DNA of 12,607 bases from an uncultured Lachnospiraceae bacterium. Its GTDB lineage: Bacteria; Bacillota; Clostridia; Lachnospirales; Lachnospiraceae. The notes beneath the pieces are model-generated. The model worked only from the letters and a program-made list of their open reading frames with translations, was not told where the DNA came from and did no database searches. The stretch's first letter is position 1, and each line of letters begins with the position of its first letter. This document shows, piece after piece, positions 6,573-12,607 of the stretch. Position numbers and translations under genes: made by a program. The stretch lies in assembly GCA_902803745.1 (NCBI GenBank), contig CADCRB010000035.1, forward strand, positions 1 through 12,607, read 5' to 3'.

Positions 6573-7254
6573 GAAGCGACACCTCCGATATCGTTTTCCT
6601 CAATATATCTGCATATGATTCTATTTCCTCTTTTGTCTGCCCATGCAGAACACCTCTGCCGACAAAAGAAGTATTTGTATCAACAAAATTCTGCAAAAAG
6701 TATCTTCGTCCACCTGCAAGCCATTTTCCGATATCTGTCGCATCTTCTTTGTCAAAATACTCTGCCACAACTGTAGTACGAAATTCATAATCCGGGAAAT
6801 TGCCGTTCAAAAGCAATTCAACACTTTCATTTATGCTCTCCAGATCCACATCCACATTGCAAAGTTCGCGATATTTTTTTCGTCCTGTTTTTATATCAAG
6901 CGCAATGTAGTTTACAAGTTTTTCATCTGCAAGCTTTCGAAGGATATCCGGCATTGTCCCGTTAGTATCAAGTTTCACATCATAGCCCAAAGATCTGATT
7001 TTATCGATAAATCCAGCAAGATCCGGCTGCAAGGTTGGCTCCCCTCCGGAAATGCAGACCCCTGACAGAACACTCCTTCTTTTTTCAAGAAAGGCTATCA
7101 CGTCCTCTTCCTTTATCTCGGGGATCAGTCCATCCACCAAAGAGCTGTTCTGACAAAACAGACATCTTAAGTTGCACCCACCAGTAAATACGGTGGCCGC
7201 AACCTTTCCCGGATAGTCCAGCAATGTGTTTTTATTTATCCCCGCTATATGCAT
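6559..7254 (-). CDS. Radical SAM activating protein, NrdG2 type (anaerobic ribonucleotide reductase activase-like)
   Basis: Small radical S-adenosylmethionine protein. Relatives are annotated as activating enzymes that put a glycyl radical on anaerobic ribonucleotide reductase. From the ATG at 7252-7254 it has 231 residues. It opens with IAGINKNTLLDYPGKVAATVF, typical of this group. The 4Fe-4S motif CxxxCxxC is Cys27, Cys31 and Cys34, and GGEP (70-73) binds the methionine part of SAM. The frame is open to a TTG at 7266, but a GGGGG lies five bases before the 7254 ATG and the family starts there, so the shorter form is chosen. No nrdD or other glycyl radical enzyme is in the window, so the true partner is unknown. 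It overlaps tadA by 14 bases and follows the PucR-type gene by 48 bases. Confidence 0.85.
   Translation of the reverse strand: MHIAGINKNTLLDYPGKVAATVFTGGCNLRCLFCQNSSLVDGLIPEIKEEDVIAFLEKRRSVLSGVCISGGEPTLQPDLAGFIDKIRSLGYDVKLDTNGTMPDILRKLADEKLVNYIALDIKTGRKKYRELCNVDVDLESINESVELLLNGNFPDYEFRTTVVAEYFDKEDATDIGKWLAGGRRYFLQNFVDTNTSFVGRGVLHGQTKEEIESYADILRKTISEVSLRGID
6582..6586 (-). promoter_or_regulatory. Ribosome binding site of tadA inside the upstream gene
   Basis: GGAGG on the minus strand, nine bases before the GTG start of tadA, within the last codons of the radical SAM gene. It supports the unusual GTG start and the 14-base overlap. Confidence 0.75.
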
Positions 7255-7301
7255 ATTTACCCCCAAATCATACGGAAGACATTACACGCCGGGAAGCATG
7301 T

Positions 7302-7307
7302 ATTATA
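7302..7307 (-). promoter_or_regulatory. Possible -10 element ahead of the radical SAM gene and tadA
   Basis: A perfect TATAAT on the minus strand overlaps the last codons of the PucR-type gene. The start would be near 7295, about 40 bases before the radical SAM ATG. No good -35 hexamer or extended TG is visible, so this is weak. Confidence 0.3.
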
Positions 7308-8394
7308 TTCTATGAGATTGAACATATTTCATATAATTAACTACCATAAGCGCTATCTTAAAGGTCAAAGCATCGTCAAACACCCTGATATCAAGGCCTG
7401 TCATTTTCTGCAGTTTCTCGATACGGTAGACGAGGGTATTTCTGTGTACAAAAAGCTGTCTCGAAGTCTCGGAAACATTAAGATTGTTTTCAAAAAACTT
7501 ATTAATAGTATTAAGTGTCTCCTCATCAAGATGATCAGGTATGTCCTCACCGTATATTTCATGCAGAAAGACCTCGCATAATGACGGCTGAAGCTGATAT
7601 ATCAATCGACCTATCCCAAGAGTATCATACGAAAGGATAAATCTTTCCTGGTAGAATATCTTACCTACTTCCATTGCCATTTTTGCTTCCTTGTAAGATG
7701 ATGAAACCTGCTTGATCTCAGATACGACCTTGCCATAGGACACCCTTACCCTTACCATAGCTTCGGTATTCATAGTATCCACGAGCATATTGGCTGTCTC
7801 CTTAGCCTGTGACTCAAGCTCATCTGAGGGATCAAGGGATTTTATCACTACATATGTTTTCTCATCAGATTCCGTAACATAATTATCCGACCCAGTGGGA
7901 AAAACCGATCTTAGGGTATCGATCCCGGAGATCTCACTGTTTCCTTCAATCTCAACTATAAAAACGCACCGGATGCTGTCAGTCGGAATCTGAAGTTTCT
8001 TTGCCCTGCTGTATATATCAACCACAAGCATATTATCCATAATAAGGTTTTGAAAGAATGCATTCCTGTCCATTTTTTCTTTATACGCTCCGATAAGTGC
8101 TGTCATCTCGGAAAGCGCAAAACGAGCAGCCATCTCTGTTTTATCGTCAGTACCGCATGATACCAGAACATAGTCCGTAACCCCGTCACTTACAACTCTG
8201 TAATAATGAAAAGCTCCATTTATACTGTCATCTGCTTCCGAATCTATAAAAGATCTGATAGTGACAGAAGAAATATCATCTGCTGAAAATGTTGCCGCAG
8301 CCTGAGCTCCATTTAGATCCATTACGGCAAGCTCTGCTCCTGAAATCTCTTTTATTTCATCAATTGCCTTTTGTATCACCTGATTATTTATCAT
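7303..8394 (-). CDS. PucR/CdaR-family helix-turn-helix transcriptional regulator
   Basis: Cytoplasmic DNA-binding regulator of 363 residues. The C-terminal part (303-337: NNLNVSETSRQLFVHRNTL and on through the KLQKMTGLDIR end) is the HTH_30 domain of PucR and CdaR proteins, including the VHRNTLVYRIEKL recognition segment. The middle part (about 140-260) resembles the GGDEF-like domain found in this family. The N-terminal 130 residues look like a small sensor domain but I cannot name its ligand. No membrane segment is visible. ATG at 8392-8394 is preceded by a GGAGAAGAGGGG tract about 11 bases away. It follows the GNAT gene by 33 bases and precedes the radical SAM gene by 48. Family members control purine, sugar-diacid or amino-acid use, so the targets here cannot be read from context. 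Confidence 0.85.
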   Translation of the reverse strand: MINNQVIQKAIDEIKEISGAELAVMDLNGAQAAATFSADDISSVTIRSFIDSEADDSINGAFHYYRVVSDGVTDYVLVSCGTDDKTEMAARFALSEMTALIGAYKEKMDRNAFFQNLIMDNMLVVDIYSRAKKLQIPTDSIRCVFIVEIEGNSEISGIDTLRSVFPTGSDNYVTESDEKTYVVIKSLDPSDELESQAKETANMLVDTMNTEAMVRVRVSYGKVVSEIKQVSSSYKEAKMAMEVGKIFYQERFILSYDTLGIGRLIYQLQPSLCEVFLHEIYGEDIPDHLDEETLNTINKFFENNLNVSETSRQLFVHRNTLVYRIEKLQKMTGLDIRVFDDALTFKIALMVVNYMKYVQSHRI

Positions 8395-8427
8395 AATACC
8401 GAGTACCCCTCTTCTCCAAAATTTCCG

Positions 8428-8913
8428 TTACGTACTAAGCTCCAATGTCATGGGAGTGTAATCGATCCCATCCTTCATAGTCCTTGGTCCTGTATCTTTA
8501 AACCCAAGTTTGTGATAAAAGCCAACTCCTATATTTGACGCATTCACCGTGAGACTAGATCCTCCCAGCCAGCTTTTGGTTGCCAGAAGCCATTCCCTGA
8601 AATAGTCGATCAAAGCTGTCCCTACCCCCATCTGTTGGTAGCATCCTTCTACAAATAACAAGGACAAGTGCGGTCCGTTTCTTACAGCAGCAACCCCTAT
8701 CATTGTCTGGTCATCAAAAGCGGCTACAACAGGGAATCCCCCATTCAGAAATACAGTGTATAATGTCTCATCGTTGATAAATCTGCTGAAACTCTCCATC
8801 CCCTCTTTACCGATCAGCCCGGATTCGAATTCACAAAACACCCGCCAACAGAGAGCCATTGCCGACCTGTATTCATCTTTTCCTATAAACCTAACCTGTA
8901 TTTTCCCTTTCAT
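8428..8913 (-). CDS. GNAT family N-acetyltransferase
   Basis: Predicted acetyl-CoA-dependent acetyltransferase of 161 residues; the substrate is unknown. The GNAT core is visible: the strand PHLSLLFVEGCYQQMGVGTALID (motif A, about 81-103) with the pyrophosphate-binding QQMGVG, then LTVNASNIGVGFYHKLGFKD (121-140), the usual Asn...FYxxxGF motif B. An N-terminal helix (EYRSAMALCWRVFCEFE) often contacts substrate in this fold. The ATG overlaps the stop of the DUF1002 gene as ATGA, so translation is probably coupled. The gene ends 33 bases before the PucR-type regulator. Coupling suggests a shared role with the secreted DUF1002 protein and the hydrolase, but the sequence does not show what it is. 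Confidence 0.88.
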   Translation of the reverse strand: MKGKIQVRFIGKDEYRSAMALCWRVFCEFESGLIGKEGMESFSRFINDETLYTVFLNGGFPVVAAFDDQTMIGVAAVRNGPHLSLLFVEGCYQQMGVGTALIDYFREWLLATKSWLGGSSLTVNASNIGVGFYHKLGFKDTGPRTMKDGIDYTPMTLELST

Positions 8914-9914
8914 CTGCCAAATATCTTAGAAAAAAAGTTTTTTACTCCCTCATACATTCCGGAAAAAACATCTCCAACTTTTTCTTTTATGTTATCGGTA
9001 ACAGTTTTGGCAGCCAAAGAACTTAAATCATCTGCGGTCAGCTTATCACCGAATTTCTCGTAAATGTCTGCCGCCTGATCCAACAGAGTATTATAATCTA
9101 TTCCCATGGCCTTTATCTTTACCATAAGATCAACTATCTGGGTAATCTCATTCTCTGACAATGACCAGTTTGCGTTTTTCATTTCATTGTAATCTTTTAT
9201 CGCTTTTCTTACAGCAGCTTCGATCTCTTCCCTTGTATTCAGATCCTTCCCGGCAATCTCCGCCTTTATAAAGGCGATCATCTCCTCTACATCCTCTTTG
9301 GATGCATCTCCCAAAGCCTCCTCTATCTGTCCGGTAGTGACAAGCTCATTAAGTGATGTGTCAAGCGCAGTCGTATCAAGTTTCTCGTCCTTCATATCCG
9401 CATATGCCTTAAGAGCACCGATAAGAGCCGCTGTTCCTGATATAGCTGTGGGCGCCGCGACAATTATATCAGCATTCTCCACTCCCGCAGTAAGAAGAGC
9501 ATTTTTGTACATTCCCGTCGTACAGTAATTTATGTTATAAGTATTCACATTTATACCGTGTCCGGATTCCGCCGGCTTAACGAGAACAGAAGAAAGGGAT
9601 TTGGTTCCTATGACTGTCGGAGAAATATATGAATCAAGATATTGATGTTCCTCAGAATTCGTCACATAAACAATATTGTAATCGGAAAGATCTGTTCCTG
9701 CCAGTCCCATTACCGAAAGCACCGTTAACAACTGATCCTGAGTCAAATCCTGTCCAAGCGCAAGATATGGCTTGCCAGTATCCGCCTCCTTCTGTCCCTT
9801 AGACTGATCTCCCCCGAATGTTATAACCTCGTTAGTGCTGCTGTCCGCATATGCAGGCAATGCAATCATCAGGCAAAGCAATATAGTCAGCAAAACAGAA
9901 ATTACCCTTTTCAT
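8910..9914 (-). CDS. Secreted DUF1002 family protein (YpuA-like)
   Basis: Exported protein of 334 residues of unknown function, related to Bacillus YpuA. A clear Sec signal peptide is visible: MKRV, a hydrophobic core (ISVLLTILLCLMIALP) and a likely cut after AYA at residue 23. Cys14 is not in a lipobox, so it is not an obvious lipoprotein. The mature part opens with LALGQDLTQDQLLTVLSVMG, then a beta-rich stretch (NIVYVTNSEEHQYLDSYI, TKSLSSVLVKP, NINYCTTGMYKNALLTAGV) and IIVAAPTAISGTAALIGALKAYADM, the DUF1002 hallmark. The last 130 residues are predicted charged helices. No C-terminal anchor or sorting motif is seen. It overlaps the hydrolase before it and the GNAT gene after it by ATGA, so the three form a coupled cassette. 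Confidence 0.85.
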   Translation of the reverse strand: MKRVISVLLTILLCLMIALPAYADSSTNEVITFGGDQSKGQKEADTGKPYLALGQDLTQDQLLTVLSVMGLAGTDLSDYNIVYVTNSEEHQYLDSYISPTVIGTKSLSSVLVKPAESGHGINVNTYNINYCTTGMYKNALLTAGVENADIIVAAPTAISGTAALIGALKAYADMKDEKLDTTALDTSLNELVTTGQIEEALGDASKEDVEEMIAFIKAEIAGKDLNTREEIEAAVRKAIKDYNEMKNANWSLSENEITQIVDLMVKIKAMGIDYNTLLDQAADIYEKFGDKLTADDLSSLAAKTVTDNIKEKVGDVFSGMYEGVKNFFSKIFGR

Positions 9915-10831
9915 TCGGATCCTCCCGCTAATATAAAATCCTTGATCTCCTCAAAGACCTGGTATCTATCCTCTTCATTATGCAGCTCATGTCTGTCCCC
10001 GGGTCTGATATCTATTTTAATTTTTTTCATACCGCAAGATCTGTACAACTCATACATTCGCTGCACCCCCTTTCCCATTTCCCCGACCGGATCCTCCGCT
10101 CCGGACAATATAAACAAGGGTAATTCTTTTGGAATATTGGCGATCAGCTTTTTGTTGCCGGCTCTTAGCGTCAACTCCGCCAATGTGTAGTACCCGTTCA
10201 ATGTAAATACAAAATCACATTCGGGATCATCCTCGTGTTTGTCCCGGATTTCTCTTCGTTTCGATATCCATCCATTAGGGTCATCCGGAAATGATTTCAC
10301 ATAAGGACCTATTGTCACCCTGGTGCAAAACTGCGATCTGTACCTCCAGCCATGAAAAAGGGCTATGATACGGGTAATGATTTTACCTGTAATCCCAATC
10401 GTCCATGGAGTGTCATCCCCCCCCTGTATGACAGCCCCCTGTATTCCGGTTCCGTACCGTTCAATATAATTTCTCACTATAAAGGACCCCATAGAATGTC
10501 CCATTACATATATTGGTAAGCCGGGATTCTCCGCCTGAATGGTTTTTTTCAGACGATGCAGATCACGAACCACTACGGTCGCCGGATCCTGTTCACAAAA
10601 GAATCCCAAGTCATCATGAGTCGGGGCGCTCTTACCGTGACCCAAATGATCCAGCCCTGTAAATATAATTCCCTGCGACATTAGATACTCCGCCAGTTCC
10701 TTATATTTCATCGTTTTTTCCGTCATCCCGTGAGCCATTACCAGAATAGCCCTCGCTCCAGACTTAGGCTCCCATGCATAACAGGCGAGTTTTGTCTTCA
10801 TATCACGACTGTCTATAGTAAATTCTCTCAT
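9911..10831 (-). CDS. Alpha/beta hydrolase (monoacylglycerol lipase / lysophospholipase-like, serine aminopeptidase S33 family)
   Basis: Predicted esterase or lipase of 306 residues, cytoplasmic as no signal peptide is seen. The fold markers are in order: oxyanion region MAHGMTEKT (32-40), LDHLGHGKS (60-68), nucleophile elbow GHSMGS with Ser113, acid Asp247 (SGAEDPVG), and catalytic His281 in GDRHELHNE. This is the Hydrolase_4 arrangement found in monoacylglycerol lipases and lysophospholipases; the real substrate is unknown. The lid region (about 140-200) is rich in Trp and Arg. ATG at 10829-10831 lies 12 bases after the metG stop, with a weak AAGG site. Its stop TGA overlaps the ATG of the DUF1002 gene by four bases. 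Confidence 0.9.
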   Translation of the reverse strand: MREFTIDSRDMKTKLACYAWEPKSGARAILVMAHGMTEKTMKYKELAEYLMSQGIIFTGLDHLGHGKSAPTHDDLGFFCEQDPATVVVRDLHRLKKTIQAENPGLPIYVMGHSMGSFIVRNYIERYGTGIQGAVIQGGDDTPWTIGITGKIITRIIALFHGWRYRSQFCTRVTIGPYVKSFPDDPNGWISKRREIRDKHEDDPECDFVFTLNGYYTLAELTLRAGNKKLIANIPKELPLFILSGAEDPVGEMGKGVQRMYELYRSCGMKKIKIDIRPGDRHELHNEEDRYQVFEEIKDFILAGGSE

Positions 10832-10843
10832 ATCCGTACCTTA

Positions 10844-12607
10844 TCAACAGATTTCTGCTCCTGCAGGCATATCTTTTTCCGGAGTCATAAGCGCCAGATT
10901 GCCTGCTTCATCCCCGGCACAAAGAAGCATCCCCTGAGACTCTACTCCCGCAAGCTTGACAGGAGCCAGATTGACAATTGCCATTACCTTCTTTCCGACC
11001 ATCTCCTCCGGGGAGTAGTTTTTCCTGATCCCAGATACAATCTGTATAGTCCGGTCTCCCACATCAACCTGACTGCAGAGAAGCTTTTTGGATTTTTCGA
11101 CTGCTTCACAAGACTTGATCACACCTACTCTTAACTCCATTTTGTCAAAATCATCTATGGTTATCTCCGACTTGTGAATCTGTTCTGATATCGTCTGCTT
11201 ATCCTTTGACTCCTTTTCCTCTTCAGCTTTAGGCGGATATAGTTTCTCCACTTCTTTAAGAACATCCTCCAGTTTTTTCCGTTCAAAAAGCACCAATGGT
11301 TCTTCCGTTACTTTCGTTCCAGATGAGAAGACCCCTCTCTTTTCAAGGTTATCAAAATCCGACTCCGATGTATTAAGCTGCTTAAGAATAGTCATTGCCG
11401 TATCCGGCATAAAGGGAATCAGAAGCGTAGCACCTATAGTTATACAGTCACACAGATTGTAAAGAACGGTGGAGAGCCTGTCCCTCTTACCATCCTCTTT
11501 TCCCAGAATCCATGGGGTAGTCTCGTCAATATATTTGTTACATCTTTTAAATACATCGAATATACTGGTAACCGCATCAGCTACATGCAAAGTAGCCATC
11601 TTATCTTCAACCGAAGCCTTTGCTCCAAGCACTACGTTATACAGATCATCATCTACATCTTCTTTTATTCCTTTGTCTTCAATACAACCTCCGAGATATT
11701 GATTACCCATGGATATTGTTCTTTTAACCAGATTCCCTAAGGTATTAGCCAGATCCGAATTATATCTCTCAACCATAGTATCCCAGGTGAATACTCCATC
11801 ATTGTCAAATGGCATCTCGTGTATCATATAATACCTGACAGCATCAACTCCGAACATATCTGCAAGTGTATCTGCATATATTGTATTTCCCTTTGACTTA
11901 CTCATCTTTCCGTCTCCGACAAGGAGCCAGGGGTGGCCGAAAACCTGCTTGGGAAGAGGCTCGTTCAGCGCCATAAGGAAAATCGGCCAATATATTGTAT
12001 GAAATCTGACTATATCCTTTCCTATAAGATGAAGATCAGCGGGCCAATGTGTCTTATAACGTTCTTCATATTTTCCCTCTGCATCATATCCTATACCTGT
12101 TATGTAGTTTACAAGCGCATCAAGCCATACATAAACAACATGTTTCTCATCAAATGTGACAGGTATGCCCCAGCTGAATGATGTACGAGAAACGCAAAGG
12201 TCCTGAAGACCAGGCTTCAAAAAGTTATTTACCATTTCATTCTTTCTGGATGCCGGTTGGATGAACTCGGGATGATCTTCTATATACTGCATCAGCTTGG
12301 GAGCGTACTTACTCATCTTAAAAAAGTAAGCTTCCTCACTTGCACTCTGCACGGAACGTCCGCAGTCAGGGCATTTTCCATCCACTAACTGCGATGGAGT
12401 CCAGAATGACTCACAGGGAGTGCAGTACATTCCTTCGTAAGAACCTTTATATATATCACCCTGTTCGTAAAGCTTTCTGAATATCTTCTGCACCTGCTTT
12501 TCATGATATTCATCTGTGGTTCTTATGAATTTGTCATAGGATGTATTCATAAGATCCCATATCTTCCGTATCTCATCGTAGGCACTGTCAACATACTGCT
12601 TAGGTGT
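10844..12607 (-). CDS. metG: Methionyl-tRNA synthetase (partial, 5' end off the window)
   Basis: Charges tRNA-Met with methionine. The frame is open to the right edge, so 587 residues are visible and roughly the first 55-60, including the HIGH motif, lie outside. The edge reads TPKQYVD, then DLMNTSYDKFIRTTD, typical of the family. A zinc-knuckle pair CTPC and CPDC is at 12362-12424. The KMSKS loop is at 11894-11908, in MSKSKGN. The anticodon-binding helical domain follows (DNDGVFTWDTMVERYNSDLAN). The C-terminal ~100 residues (about 10847-11140, MELRVGVIKSCEAVEKSKKL onwards) form the EMAP/Trbp111-like tRNA-binding OB fold, the dimer type found in Bacillus. The TGA stop is 12 bases before the hydrolase gene, so the two probably share a transcript. 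Any upstream T-box leader would be outside the window. Confidence 0.97.
   Translation of the reverse strand, partial: TPKQYVDSAYDEIRKIWDLMNTSYDKFIRTTDEYHEKQVQKIFRKLYEQGDIYKGSYEGMYCTPCESFWTPSQLVDGKCPDCGRSVQSASEEAYFFKMSKYAPKLMQYIEDHPEFIQPASRKNEMVNNFLKPGLQDLCVSRTSFSWGIPVTFDEKHVVYVWLDALVNYITGIGYDAEGKYEERYKTHWPADLHLIGKDIVRFHTIYWPIFLMALNEPLPKQVFGHPWLLVGDGKMSKSKGNTIYADTLADMFGVDAVRYYMIHEMPFDNDGVFTWDTMVERYNSDLANTLGNLVKRTISMGNQYLGGCIEDKGIKEDVDDDLYNVVLGAKASVEDKMATLHVADAVTSIFDVFKRCNKYIDETTPWILGKEDGKRDRLSTVLYNLCDCITIGATLLIPFMPDTAMTILKQLNTSESDFDNLEKRGVFSSGTKVTEEPLVLFERKKLEDVLKEVEKLYPPKAEEEKESKDKQTISEQIHKSEITIDDFDKMELRVGVIKSCEAVEKSKKLLCSQVDVGDRTIQIVSGIRKNYSPEEMVGKKVMAIVNLAPVKLAGVESQGMLLCAGDEAGNLALMTPEKDMPAGAEIC

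Noticed and set aside
7255..7266. TTG start that would add four residues to the radical SAM protein.
   Set aside because: The downstream ATG has a GGGGG site five bases ahead and matches the usual family start; the TTG has no ribosome site.
7268..7300. Repeated GGAAG in the gap before the radical SAM gene.
   Set aside because: Only five bases long and without regular spacing or symmetry; expected by chance.

Overview
This window is a dense, ordinary-looking bacterial chromosome segment. All thirteen recognisable genes lie on the minus strand, so transcription runs from the right edge to the left edge. The largest gap without a gene is 123 bases. The protein style points to a Gram-positive Clostridia, most likely a Lachnospiraceae-type organism. 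The clues are the tadA ... dnaX-ybaB-recR order, the glycine-rich N-terminus on the YbaB protein, a transketolase that begins like the N-terminal half of the split form, a CdaR/PucR-type regulator, an NrdG2-type radical SAM protein, and strong AGGAGG ribosome sites. This assignment is inference from family resemblance; no 16S rRNA or other marker is present.

Layout in transcription order. First block (right side): metG, whose N-terminus is cut by the window edge; an alpha/beta hydrolase, a secreted DUF1002 protein and a GNAT acetyltransferase, joined by two ATGA overlaps; a PucR/CdaR-type regulator; a radical SAM activase (NrdG2 type); and tadA, which overlaps the activase by 14 bases. Then comes the 123-base gap, which holds a good extended -10 promoter and an inverted repeat across its -35 region. 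Second block (left side): pfkA (a 6-phosphofructokinase with an unusual active site), dnaX, ybaB and recR, followed closely by a sugar module of galM, araD and the start of a transketolase N-terminal subunit, cut by the left edge.

How the genes fit together. dnaX, ybaB and recR are the classic replication and recombination-repair cluster. The galM-araD-tkt trio fits entry of L-arabinose carbon into the pentose phosphate pathway: sugar mutarotation, ribulose-5-P to xylulose-5-P, then transketolase. pfkA sits just upstream, so glycolytic and pentose genes flank the DNA-repair genes. metG and tadA both serve translation. I found no rho-independent terminator, insertion sequence, CRISPR array, tRNA or rRNA.

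I see no clearly new multi-gene system. The items most worth a second look are the phosphofructokinase active-site signature, its place between tadA and dnaX (where many Firmicutes carry the SRP RNA gene), the inverted repeat over its promoter, a perfectly phased A AAA AAA heptamer near the end of dnaX, and the coupled hydrolase-DUF1002-GNAT cassette.
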